Positions 1 to 7,668 are shown, counted from the stretch's first letter. The stretch: DNA of 12,114 nt from Nitrospira sp. (GCA_016873595.1 VGWZ01000041.1:1-12114); one strand, 5' to 3'. A program made the numbers and translations. Notes: generated by a model from the letters alone, not told the origin.

Positions 1-308
1 TAGGGCATGATCTGTTAAAACAGGTAACGTTTTATAAAGATATAGCGCATATTGTACTTCATCACCATGAGCGATATGACGGCGAGGGCTATCCCGGGAA
101 GCTTAAGGGTGAAGAGATACCCCTCGAGTCCAGGATAATAGCGATCGCAGAAGCATTCGATGCCATGACGAGTAAAAACTCATACAAGTCACCGGTAGGT
201 TTTTCTGCTGCAGTTGATGAACTGAAGCGAAATGCGGGGACCCAGTTTGATCCACGACTCACAGACCTCTTTATAAAAAATGCTGACCCGGGTATTTTAG
301 AGGGTTAA
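1..308 (+). CDS. HD-GYP domain protein, C-terminal part (cut by the left window edge)
   Basis: The reading frame is open from base 3 to a TAA at 306-308, about 101 residues, so only the C-terminus is present. It contains HHHERYDGEGYPGKLKG followed by EEIPLESRIIAIAEAFDAMT, the hallmark second half of the HD-GYP domain with the signature GYP. In this family the domain hydrolyses cyclic di-GMP in the cytoplasm, usually under control of an N-terminal sensor or receiver domain that lies outside the window. The metal-binding HD pair should also be upstream and cannot be checked. A c-di-GMP enzyme next to an exopolysaccharide operon is a sensible functional link, but the 139-base gap and the promoter inside it suggest separate transcription. 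Family assignment is secure; activity is inferred. Confidence 0.88.
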   Translation, partial: GHDLLKQVTFYKDIAHIVLHHHERYDGEGYPGKLKGEEIPLESRIIAIAEAFDAMTSKNSYKSPVGFSAAVDELKRNAGTQFDPRLTDLFIKNADPGILEG

Positions 309-311
309 TTA

Positions 312-327
312 TGGTATGTTTTTTGCT
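312..327 (+). promoter_or_regulatory. Sigma-54 (RpoN) type -24/-12 promoter upstream of the exopolysaccharide operon
   Basis: TGGTATG at 312-318, four T's, then TTGCT at 323-327 follows the RpoN consensus TGGCACG-N4-TTGCW. The invariant GG (313-314) and GC (325-326) have the required ten bases between them. It lies in the intergenic gap after the HD-GYP gene and points toward the FecR-like gene, predicting a start near 338 and a leader of about 110 bases. Sigma-54 control of exopolysaccharide loci is known in bacteria with PEP-CTERM type systems. An activator site was not identified. Confidence 0.6.
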
Positions 328-447
328 AATTGAGGAATGCTAAAAAAACTTGACAAATATATATTTATATAAGAAACTAAATTAGGTACGATATAAATAT
401 ATGAATTTGCTATGTTTTAATAACAGTTTTTAAGAAGGAGGTACAGA

Positions 448-1185
448 ATGTTTAGATATCGTTTTATTGCCTTAGTACTCATACCTGTCTTTATCCTGAC
501 AAATCTTATTCCTGCAACATCGGTCTCAGCACAGCGCCTGATGGCATTTGGCGAAATGAGGGCAGAAGGAGAAGTTAAAATGCTCTCTTCTACCGGTGAA
601 TGGGTGAAACTAAAAGGTGTATATCCACTCCTGAAAGAGACAAAACTGAGGATAGGAGAGGGAACAGTATTCATCACAACAAGAGGTGGATCCAGGATAG
701 ACCTCTTAAAGGATACAGAGGCTATTGTAGATGTAACGAACTCAACCTATGCCGTTGACATTCTCAATTGTACGGGGAATGTATCTTTTAATATGGCAAT
801 CACTGAGGTGTTGAAAGTTACAGCACCGGAGACGCCCAGTGTACTGGTTCAGAAGACAGACGTTCCAAGTCCGGCAAATATACAGGGAACAGTTTTCAAC
901 AGACAGAACGGGACAGAGATAAAGAGCATCCTCGGAAAAATCTATGTGAGTCATCACGGATTAAAACCAGAAACCTTGAATACAGGTGATAGTCTCTTTG
1001 TGAGAGGTGAGTGTATTGCTGCAGGATCTGTGGCAACAGCAGCAGGAACACCAATAGCAGGTGCAGGAGTAACAGGTGAAAAGATTGCCACAGGATTTAC
1101 ACTGGCAGTCTTTGTTACAGGAGCAACACTAGTCGCATTCAAGGCATTCAGGGGAGATAAAGTAGCAAGTCCTGCTGTACCCTAA
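448..1185 (+). CDS. Secreted FecR-like domain protein, first gene of the exopolysaccharide operon
   Basis: The product has 245 residues. It starts with a clear signal peptide (about 1-28, ending in VSA before Gln29), so it is exported. Residues about 35-130 resemble the FecR-type beta domain found in proteins of exopolysaccharide and surface-assembly loci (AEGEVKMLSSTGEWVKLKGV, then an IGEGTVFITTRGGSRIDLL stretch). The C-terminal third is rich in Ala, Gly and Thr and includes a hydrophobic segment (about 213-234) that could be a membrane anchor, followed by a short charged tail. The start is fixed by a perfect Shine-Dalgarno AAGGAGGT at 435-442, five bases before the ATG. It is separated from the next gene by 45 bases. 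Its exact role is not known; a periplasmic structural or sensing role is inferred from position. Confidence 0.7.
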   Translation: MFRYRFIALVLIPVFILTNLIPATSVSAQRLMAFGEMRAEGEVKMLSSTGEWVKLKGVYPLLKETKLRIGEGTVFITTRGGSRIDLLKDTEAIVDVTNSTYAVDILNCTGNVSFNMAITEVLKVTAPETPSVLVQKTDVPSPANIQGTVFNRQNGTEIKSILGKIYVSHHGLKPETLNTGDSLFVRGECIAAGSVATAAGTPIAGAGVTGEKIATGFTLAVFVTGATLVAFKAFRGDKVASPAVP

Positions 1186-1203
1186 GTAGGTACCTAAGTA
1201 GAA

Positions 1204-1228
1204 AAAATAAAATATAGGATTTTATTTT
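1204..1228 (+). promoter_or_regulatory. Perfect A/T-only hairpin with the purine-rich ribosome-site bases in its loop
   Basis: AAAATAAAAT (1204-1213) and ATTTTATTTT (1219-1228) are perfect inverted repeats around the loop ATAGG. The structure ends two bases before the ATG of the export gene, and its loop holds the only AGG-like bases available as a ribosome site. It may influence translation of that gene. All-A/T stems are weak, so any effect is uncertain. Confidence 0.35.
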
Positions 1229-1230
1229 CT

Positions 1231-2226
1231 ATGGTAGAGAAGAGGAAGTATTTTTCTGCGTTCATTATTCTTATTATTATATTCGGATGCAGTTCAGATT
1301 ATGCTTCCAAGACCCCGCCTACGCTCGATCTTGCCCAGAAGAAAAAGACTGAACAACTGAACGAGGCGATCGTCATTAGCGCAAAGAGCCACACCAGCAT
1401 TGCAGATGACTACAGGATCGGTCCGGAAGACCTCCTCGAGATCGAGGCATACAACGTCGAAGAGCTCAAGAAGACCGTGAGGGTGAACTCCCAGGGAGAC
1501 ATTGCCCTCCCCCTCGTCGGTGTCATCAGGGTGAAAGGAATGACGACCTCAGAACTCGAGAAGGAGATAAATAAGAGGCTCGAAAAATATATTGAGGAGA
1601 CGGTTGTCAATGTCTTCATCAAAGAATACAGGAGTCAGAGGATATCCGTTGTTGGAGCCGTTGAAAAACCGCAGGTTTATGCTGTGACAGGACAGATGTA
1701 CCTCATTGATATGCTCATGATTTCAGGGGGTCTCTCAAAGGACTCAGTGAGCGTCTGTTACATTATGCGTCCTACACCCCAGAACAAACCTAACAGCCGT
1801 GCAGAGACACTGGTGGTAGACCTCGATGAACTCCTAATCAAGGGCAATCTCGGCCTGAACATTCCGGTCTTTGCCGGAGATGTAATCAATGTACCAAAGG
1901 GCGGAATTATCTTTGTTGACGGTGCGGTAAAAAATCCTGGTGCATTTGTTATGCGGGGAAAGACAACGCTTGTCCAGGCAATTACCATGGCACAGGGTGT
2001 GAATTCAGTTGCAGACCTCGACGACATCAGGATATTCAGGGATAATGGAAAGGGAGACAGGGATGTGATCACAGCAGACTACGAGGCTATCAGAGACGGC
2101 ATGAAACCTGATATCATCCTTGCAGAAAACGATATCGTTATCGTGCCGACAAGCGACGTGAAGAACTTTTTTAGTGGTTTCATTAATACGATCAGAGGTT
2201 TCATCAGTTTCGGGAGACCATGGTAA
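1231..2226 (+). CDS. Wza/OPX-type polysaccharide export outer-membrane lipoprotein (Poly_export + SLBB)
   Basis: The product has 331 residues. A hydrophobic N-terminus ends in the lipobox IFGC with Cys20, so it is a lipoprotein. The Poly_export domain covers about residues 58-132 (DYRIGPEDLLEIEAYN, then SQGDIALPLVGVIRVKG). At least two SLBB-type beta-grasp segments follow (SVVGAVEKPQVYAVTG at about 139-154 and FVDGAVKNPGAFVMRG further on). The C-terminus is a short amphipathic stretch ending FISFGRPW, like the helix that forms the outer-membrane pore in Wza. In this family the protein forms the periplasmic channel and outer-membrane exit for polysaccharide and docks onto the Wzc-type partner, which is encoded nine bases downstream. 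No strong Shine-Dalgarno is visible, only AGGA within the hairpin at 1204-1228. Confidence 0.9.
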   Translation: MVEKRKYFSAFIILIIIFGCSSDYASKTPPTLDLAQKKKTEQLNEAIVISAKSHTSIADDYRIGPEDLLEIEAYNVEELKKTVRVNSQGDIALPLVGVIRVKGMTTSELEKEINKRLEKYIEETVVNVFIKEYRSQRISVVGAVEKPQVYAVTGQMYLIDMLMISGGLSKDSVSVCYIMRPTPQNKPNSRAETLVVDLDELLIKGNLGLNIPVFAGDVINVPKGGIIFVDGAVKNPGAFVMRGKTTLVQAITMAQGVNSVADLDDIRIFRDNGKGDRDVITADYEAIRDGMKPDIILAENDIVIVPTSDVKNFFSGFINTIRGFISFGRPW

Positions 2227-2235
2227 GAGGGGAGA

Positions 2236-4464
2236 ATGGCAGACGCTTACAATGAAGAAAAAAGTAAAGCGCTGGACAAACCCCGCGAATATCCCTTAAC
2301 AGACCCTTCGTATACCTTTCCCATCTCACAACAAGAGGAAGAGCCACATCTCAGGGACTATCTCCACGTCATCCTGAGGAGGAAGTGGATTGTTATCACC
2401 TTTCTCATTGCAATCGTTACAACAGTCACCATCGGCACATTTATGATGAGGTCCCAGTATAAAGCTACTGTTACGCTCAAGATAGACAAAGAGAATCCGA
2501 ACATCCTCGCCTTCAAAGACATCGTGAGTCTCGAGAGGACCGAGGAGGATTACTACCAGACACAGTACAAAACACTGAAATCGAGGAATCTCTCAAAACG
2601 CGTCATCCGTTCACTGGGGATCGATCAGAACCCTGAATTTGTCCAGAAAAAGGAGATCAAAGAGACTAAAGCCGAAGCTGATACCCTGGTAAAGCCGGCG
2701 ATGTTAGAAGATGAAAGTATTGAATCAGGACTTGTGGACGCCTTTATCGATAGAATCGATGTAAATCCACTCCAGAGGTCAAGGCTTGTTAATGTGAGTT
2801 TTACCTCTCACAACCCTGAGCTCTCGGCAAAGGTTGCAAACACAATTGCAGATTCCTTCATAGCACTGAATATCGAATCAAAGTTCGAGGCGACCTACAA
2901 GGCGAGGGAATGGCTCGAGAAACAGCTCGAAGTCCTGAAGGCAAAGGTCGAGCAGGCAGAGGAAAAACTTAATCAGTACGCTGCAAAACATGAGATCATC
3001 TACCTCGATGAAAAGGGGAAAGGTACCGAAAGCCAGAATATCATTACAAAGAAGCTCTCTGAAGTCTCGACAGAGCTGACTCAGGCGACATCGGACAGGA
3101 TAAACAAAGAAGCCATTTACAATGCTATACGCTCTGGAGATTATGAGTCGAGCTCGATTGTGATGAATAATCCTCTGATTCAGTCACTCAAAAAAGACTA
3201 TGCGATACTCGATTCTGAATACAACCAGCAGTTGAAGATCTACAAACCGGACTACCCGAAAATGGTGAAGCTCAAGGAGCATAAAGACCAGATAAAGAAG
3301 AAGATTGATGCGGAGAGCAGGAAGATTGTCACAAGCATAAAGAAGGATTTCGAGGCAGCAGTGAAGCGTGAGAACTACCTGCAATCAGTGTTCAATGCGC
3401 AGAAGAAAGAGGCACTTAGCCTGAACGAGCGCTCAATCCAATACCAGATCCTGAAGCGGGAGTCCGAGACCAACAAGGAGCTCTATAACGGCATACTCCA
3501 GAGGATGAAAGAGACAGGTGTCTCTTCTACCCTCACAGCGAGCAATATACAGGTGCTCGACAAGGCAGAAGTCCCGAAATCACCATCCAAGCCCAGAAAA
3601 ACGCTGAATATCATGCTCTCTATCATAGTCGGGCTTCTCGGTGGCATCGGGCTCGCCTTCTTCGTTGAGTATCTCGATAACACAGTCAAGACACCCGAGG
3701 ACGTGGAGAAAAAGGTTTACCTTCCCTCACTCGGACTTGTCCCTAACTATGCCAGTTATAATAAAGAAAACCTTCCTGTTGAATACATCACCCATGCTGA
3801 TGGCAAGAGCCCTATTGCAGAGGCATACGCCTCAATACGAACGTTCCTTCTACTTTCAACTGGTGGAAGGCCCCCGAGAGTTATCATGGTCACGAGCCCG
3901 GCGAGGAACGAAGGAAAGACCACGACTGTCATTAATACAGCGATCAGTCTTACCAGATCAAATGTGAAGGTGTTGATCATAGATGCAGATATGCGTAAAC
4001 CGAGGTTGCACAAGATTTTTGATCTTGACAACTCCCCGGGCCTGTCCACCTATCTTTCTGGCAATGAGGAACTCGGGGAAGCCCTCATAAAAACGACCGA
4101 TATACCAAACCTCGATATTATAACCTCCGGACCTACTCCGCCGAACCCTGCAGAACTTCTCAGCTCTTACAGGTTCAAGGAGCTTATAAAGAGCCTTTAC
4201 CTTTATAACTTTATCATCATTGATACGCCTCCTCTACTCGGTATCTCAGACCCTCTTATTCTGAGCCCTCATGCTGATGGTGTTGTCCTGGTTATCAAAT
4301 CAGGGGAGACACCAAAAGAGGCTGCTCAGGAGGCACGGAAGATGCTCGCAACCATCAATGCAAAAATCCTTGGTGTTGTCCTCAACTCAATTGACCAGTC
4401 AGCGATGAGATATAGCCACTACTATAACTACTACAGATATTACTATTCTGATGAGAATAAATGA
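2236..4464 (+). CDS. Wzc-type polysaccharide co-polymerase with BY-kinase (tyrosine autokinase) domain
   Basis: The product has 742 residues, the usual size for a fused chain-length regulator and bacterial tyrosine kinase. Transmembrane segments lie at about 51-70 and 457-477 and bracket a long periplasmic, largely coiled-coil region (about 215-430). The Pro-rich motif PKSPSKPRK before the second membrane segment is typical of the Wzz fold. The cytoplasmic kinase has Walker A (ARNEGKTTT, about 555-563), Walker A' (IIDADMRKP, about 581-589) and Walker B (IIIDTPP, about 660-666). The tail YSHYYNYYRYYY holds eight tyrosines, the autophosphorylation cluster. In this family, cycles of phosphorylation control oligomer state and polymer length. 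GGGGAG precedes the ATG. The stop overlaps the start of the next gene (ATGA at 4461-4464), implying coupled translation. Confidence 0.93.
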   Translation: MADAYNEEKSKALDKPREYPLTDPSYTFPISQQEEEPHLRDYLHVILRRKWIVITFLIAIVTTVTIGTFMMRSQYKATVTLKIDKENPNILAFKDIVSLERTEEDYYQTQYKTLKSRNLSKRVIRSLGIDQNPEFVQKKEIKETKAEADTLVKPAMLEDESIESGLVDAFIDRIDVNPLQRSRLVNVSFTSHNPELSAKVANTIADSFIALNIESKFEATYKAREWLEKQLEVLKAKVEQAEEKLNQYAAKHEIIYLDEKGKGTESQNIITKKLSEVSTELTQATSDRINKEAIYNAIRSGDYESSSIVMNNPLIQSLKKDYAILDSEYNQQLKIYKPDYPKMVKLKEHKDQIKKKIDAESRKIVTSIKKDFEAAVKRENYLQSVFNAQKKEALSLNERSIQYQILKRESETNKELYNGILQRMKETGVSSTLTASNIQVLDKAEVPKSPSKPRKTLNIMLSIIVGLLGGIGLAFFVEYLDNTVKTPEDVEKKVYLPSLGLVPNYASYNKENLPVEYITHADGKSPIAEAYASIRTFLLLSTGGRPPRVIMVTSPARNEGKTTTVINTAISLTRSNVKVLIIDADMRKPRLHKIFDLDNSPGLSTYLSGNEELGEALIKTTDIPNLDIITSGPTPPNPAELLSSYRFKELIKSLYLYNFIIIDTPPLLGISDPLILSPHADGVVLVIKSGETPKEAAQEARKMLATINAKILGVVLNSIDQSAMRYSHYYNYYRYYYSDENK

Positions 4465-5714
4465 GCATACATAAGCGTGTTGCCTTTTTCCTGATACTCC
4501 TCACAATCCCTTTATACCTCCTTTCACTCTGGCTTGTTTCTCGAACTGTTCTTGGCGAGATTTCCCTCAGAAAGATGAACGAAAAAGGACTTCTCTCAGC
4601 AGTCTCGTATGACAGCAGAAACGCAACCTATCATTATCTTCTCGGAAGATTTTACCAGTATAACAGTGATGCATTTGACCCGGACAAAGCAATCAGCCAT
4701 TACCAGGAGTCCATCCGCCTGAGCCCGCTCCAGGGAGGGTGCTGGCTTGATCTCTCAAAGGCGTACCAGACAGCAGGGATGGAGAAAGAGGCAGGCCGGG
4801 CGATTGAGAGGGCATTGAGGCTCGACCCGAGGAACCCTGAAGTAATATGGGAGGCAGGGCTCTTCTACCTGATAAGCGGGAATCTTGAGACTGCGGTTAA
4901 GAACCTCAGAGAGGTCATCCTGCTTAGACCTGAGAGACAAGAGACTATTTATGACCTCCTCTGGAAAATCGAGCTCGAACCTGAGTATATCATCAAGGAA
5001 GTTGTCCCTGATTCATATCCTTACTACAAGAGGTACTTCCTCTACCTCATCTCAACGGGGAGGGTCAGTGAATCGCATGATCTCTGGAGGACGATGGCGA
5101 GATTCCCTGTAGAGGATGAGCTGTTCGTGAGGTACACGGATTTCCTGATCTCCCGGAGGCTGTATGAAGATGCAGAGCAGACATGGAGGGATTTCGTGGG
5201 AAAAAAATTCGCAGGGAAGACAGAAGACCAACCCTCCCTCATCTGGAACGGGAGCTTCGAATTTGATATGCAGAACGGAGGACTTGATTGGAAGATCGGA
5301 AAGACAAAAGGTGCTATGCCCTTTTTAGATAGTGACATTCATATCAGTGGAGGGCGTTCTTTGGGGGTATCGTTCGATGGGAAGCACAACCCTGATATCA
5401 CCGTCGCCTCGCAGGTAGTCAGAGTCGTTCCCGGAGCGAACTATCTTCTCAGGGGATATGCCAGGTCTGACTCGCTCACAACAACGAATGGCGTATTCAT
5501 CTCAGTAGAAGGTCATAAATGTAAAGGCCTGTATAAAAAGTCTGAAGTCATAACTGGCAATAACTTCTGGAGGGACATCACTGTGGAGTTCGAGACCCCT
5601 CCAGAGTGTGGCGCCGTATCCATAAAGATAAGGAGAGAAAAATCTGAAAAACTCGATAACAAAATTAGTGGGACCGCATGGGTAGATGGAATAAGTTTGA
5701 TGAAAAGATCGTAA
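4461..5714 (+). CDS. Membrane-anchored TPR protein with C-terminal carbohydrate-binding-like domain
   Basis: The product has 417 residues. One N-terminal transmembrane segment (about 7-30) is followed by several TPR-like helical repeats (about 55-185; for example AISHYQESIRLSP, then AGRAIERALRLDPRNPEV and AVKNLREVILLRP). The C-terminal about 160 residues begin with IWNGSFEFDMQNGGLDW and end with GTAWVDGISLMKR. Such 'NGSFE...W' openings and 'WVDGI' endings are seen in jelly-roll carbohydrate-binding modules of the CBM4/9 type. It therefore probably sits in the inner membrane facing the periplasm, scaffolds the export complex and perhaps contacts the polysaccharide. The membrane anchor and TPRs are clear; the carbohydrate-binding call rests on motif resemblance only. 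It overlaps the previous gene by four bases and the next by 37. Confidence 0.75.
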   Translation: MSIHKRVAFFLILLTIPLYLLSLWLVSRTVLGEISLRKMNEKGLLSAVSYDSRNATYHYLLGRFYQYNSDAFDPDKAISHYQESIRLSPLQGGCWLDLSKAYQTAGMEKEAGRAIERALRLDPRNPEVIWEAGLFYLISGNLETAVKNLREVILLRPERQETIYDLLWKIELEPEYIIKEVVPDSYPYYKRYFLYLISTGRVSESHDLWRTMARFPVEDELFVRYTDFLISRRLYEDAEQTWRDFVGKKFAGKTEDQPSLIWNGSFEFDMQNGGLDWKIGKTKGAMPFLDSDIHISGGRSLGVSFDGKHNPDITVASQVVRVVPGANYLLRGYARSDSLTTTNGVFISVEGHKCKGLYKKSEVITGNNFWRDITVEFETPPECGAVSIKIRREKSEKLDNKISGTAWVDGISLMKRS

Positions 5715-7030
5715 TCATCGCATCGGCAATCATCATATTTTCTGTGCTGTGTTTTGGTGCTGTTGAGCTATGGTCCTCGGCGATAATGGAGGTTTCTGTC
5801 TTCACGCTCATGCTGATCTGGCTCATCTGGGGGAGGACCGGAGACCCTCTGCCTGCCAGTAAAGATGAAAAATATATGGTTGCAGTCCTGTTCGGATTCC
5901 TTGCGTATATAGCAATCCAGATAATTCCGCTCCCTTCACTTATAGTGAAATATATCTCACCTGAATCCTTTGCCATCTATTCCTACTACACGACCAGCAA
6001 TGATCCGGCAATGGCAATAAGCCTCTATGCGTATAAAACAGAGAGTGAGTTCCTGAGGATGCTCGCCTATTCGCTCTTCTTTATTACCATCTCATTCAGC
6101 ATACGAGACATGACTTCGCTCCGGAGGATGATGAAAATACTGGCATGCTTCGGTTTCGTGCTTGCTCTCTTTGCCATAATCCAGAAGGCTACGTGGAATG
6201 GTAACCTCTATTGGATCAGGGAACTCGGCCTGGGTGGAAGTCCTTTCGGTCCTTTTGTGAACAGAAATCACTATGCAGGCCTAATAGGCATGCTCATACC
6301 ACTGAGCCTCGGGTACGCCTTTACACGGAGGAGCAGGGAGAAGAAGCTCCTGTGGGGGTTCTTTGGCATCATCATGGCGGTCTCTCTCTTCCTTTCCCTT
6401 TCGAGGGCAGGTATTATCAGCTTCTTTGCAGGCATTGCTGTCTTCGCCCTCTTCCTTCCATCAGAGACACTCAGGACGAAAAAGAGGTGGGCACTTGTCT
6501 TCTTCGTATGCGCAGTCTTTTCATACCTCCTCTACCTCGGTGTAGACCCTCTTATTGACAGGTTCTACAAGACTGATGTCACCAGAGAAGATAGACTTGC
6601 TGTCTGGTCGAGCACTCTTTTTGCATTTAGCGACTTCTTCCTCACAGGGAGCGGGCTCGGAACCTTTATTTACATCTTCCCATCCTATTCCCCTGAGAAT
6701 ATCCATACAATCTTTGACCATGCACACAATGACTACCTCGAGTTTATTCTCGAGGCAGGTCTCATCGGAGCAGTCTTGCTCCTCGTCTTTTTATTCTTTT
6801 TTGTCCGCTTTATGGTGAGGAGCGGATGGGAAGGGCATACAGGGATTATAAAAATATCCTTCGTTTCTTCAATAGTCACCATGGCTGTCCATAGTATCTT
6901 TGACTTCAACCTCCATATCCCTTCGAATGCACTCATGCTTTCTACTGTCTCCGGCATGGCAGTAGCTGCCTCAAGGCTTGCAGTCCGCCAGGGTGGACAG
7001 GCTGACAACCAGTTGAAAGAGGGAGAGTAG
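5678..7030 (+). CDS. O-antigen ligase/polymerase family membrane protein (Wzy/WaaL type)
   Basis: The product has 450 residues, nearly all hydrophobic helices, with about ten or more predicted membrane spans. The family's Wzy_C signature is visible: GPFVNRNHYAGLIGMLIPLS in the middle, then a large loop with DRLAVWSSTL, and DHAHNDYLEFILEAGLIGA in the last third. These proteins polymerise or transfer undecaprenyl-linked glycans on the periplasmic face of the inner membrane. Next to a Wza/Wzc pair, a polymerase role in a Wzy-type pathway is most likely, but polymerase and ligase cannot be told apart from sequence. The first 37 bases overlap the TPR gene, and no good ribosome site precedes the ATG, so translation probably depends on coupling. 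An IS-like or exosortase identity was considered and not supported. Confidence 0.85.
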   Translation: MGRWNKFDEKIVIIASAIIIFSVLCFGAVELWSSAIMEVSVFTLMLIWLIWGRTGDPLPASKDEKYMVAVLFGFLAYIAIQIIPLPSLIVKYISPESFAIYSYYTTSNDPAMAISLYAYKTESEFLRMLAYSLFFITISFSIRDMTSLRRMMKILACFGFVLALFAIIQKATWNGNLYWIRELGLGGSPFGPFVNRNHYAGLIGMLIPLSLGYAFTRRSREKKLLWGFFGIIMAVSLFLSLSRAGIISFFAGIAVFALFLPSETLRTKKRWALVFFVCAVFSYLLYLGVDPLIDRFYKTDVTREDRLAVWSSTLFAFSDFFLTGSGLGTFIYIFPSYSPENIHTIFDHAHNDYLEFILEAGLIGAVLLLVFLFFFVRFMVRSGWEGHTGIIKISFVSSIVTMAVHSIFDFNLHIPSNALMLSTVSGMAVAASRLAVRQGGQADNQLKEGE

Positions 7031-7032
7031 CC

Positions 7033-7527
7033 ATGAACTGGTATGCCTTATATACAAAACCAAGAAATGAAGATTCAGTGGCCTCTCGCCTTCAGGATAT
7101 CGGGGTTCAGGTATTAAACCCGAAACTTAAATCAAAGAGATATAAGTCTAACAGGGTCACAGAGGTCATCGAGCCTCTTTTCCCGTGTTATATCTTTGCA
7201 CATTTCGAGAGGGAGAAGTATTCCCACCTCATCACGTACACAAGAGGTGTGAGGTACATTTTGGGCAGGAGTAATCCAATAGTCGTGCAAGAAGAGATCA
7301 TCAACACGATCAGGGAGCCGATGGAGGAAGGAGACATCATAGTCGTCAAACCCCAGAGATTTGAAAAGGGCGACAGAGTGCTCATCAAGGACGGACCTTT
7401 CAAGGACTTTTACGGAATTTTTGAGAGAGTGACAAAGGGAACGGAGAGAGTTATGATTCTTCTTGATGCGCTCAATTACCGGCTCGAACTCGAGAGCTGG
7501 ATGTTGAAGAAAATATATAATGGCTAA
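7033..7527 (+). CDS. RfaH-like NusG paralogue (specialised transcription antiterminator)
   Basis: The product has 164 residues, the size of RfaH and other short NusG paralogues. The N-terminal NGN domain starts MNWYALYTKPRNED and contains EPLFPCYIFAHFE and YTRGVRYIL, both characteristic of the RfaH side of the family. The C-terminal part has the KOW-type motif GDRVLIKDGPFKDFYGIF followed by ERVMILLDAL. Such proteins bind RNA polymerase paused at a specific DNA element and suppress termination in long polysaccharide operons. The gene starts two bases after the polymerase gene, with GGGAGAG as ribosome site, so it is the last gene of the operon. An ops-like site lies 116 bases downstream. RfaH versus LoaP/UpxY type cannot be settled by eye, though the EPLFP motif favours RfaH. 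Confidence 0.88.
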   Translation: MNWYALYTKPRNEDSVASRLQDIGVQVLNPKLKSKRYKSNRVTEVIEPLFPCYIFAHFEREKYSHLITYTRGVRYILGRSNPIVVQEEIINTIREPMEEGDIIVVKPQRFEKGDRVLIKDGPFKDFYGIFERVTKGTERVMILLDALNYRLELESWMLKKIYNG

Positions 7528-7529
7528 TA

Positions 7530-7609
7530 AGCTTGCAAGCTATCAAGCCTGTTAGCTCATTAAATAAATAGCTTGTAAGTATGGAATCTTGCCAGCTCAG
7601 AAGCTTAGG
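7530..7609 (+). repeat. Degenerate octamer tandem array rich in AGCT
   Basis: Cut into 8-base units from 7530, ten successive units all begin with A and six begin with AGCT (7530, 7538, 7554, 7570, 7594, 7602). The best units read AGCTTGCA, AGCTATCA and AGCTTGTA. The first two form the palindrome AGCTTGCAAGCT at 7530-7541. The array starts three bases after the stop of the RfaH-like gene. Related octamers occur at 8109-8132 and 9506-9521. Confidence 0.6.
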
Positions 7610-7626
7610 GGACATGCCTCAGCTTC
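7600..7626 (+). other. Hairpin upstream of the ops-like element
   Basis: GAAGCTTAGG (7600-7609) and CCTCAGCTTC (7617-7626) pair at nine of ten positions around the loop GGACATG. It ends 16 bases before the ops-like site. No T-run follows directly, so it is not a simple terminator. It may be a leader RNA structure or part of the octamer array. Confidence 0.45.
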
Positions 7627-7642
7627 AGTCGAAGACATGAAT

Positions 7643-7659
7643 GGCGGTAGCCTGTTTTT
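7643..7659 (+). promoter_or_regulatory. ops-like element (RfaH recruitment/pause site)
   Basis: GGCGGTAGCCTG followed by TTTTT matches the enterobacterial ops core GGCGGTAGC-N-TG in all eleven defined positions. It keeps the pause-consensus GG at the upstream end and TG at the downstream end. GGC-GGTA-GCC could form the small non-template-strand hairpin known from ops. It is on the + strand, downstream of the RfaH-like gene and upstream of the four-helix-bundle gene. The match is seen in sequence; function is inferred. Confidence 0.6.
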
Positions 7660-7668
7660 AACAACTTT

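Noticed and set aside
350..397. TTGACA at 350-355 as a sigma-70 promoter
   Set aside because: No acceptable -10 hexamer at 16-18 bases; the nearby A/T runs are composition. The sigma-54 element at 312 is a better fit.
7643..7659. Rho-independent terminator (GGC/GCC stem plus T-run)
   Set aside because: A three-base-pair stem is far too weak; the ops-like match explains the sequence better.
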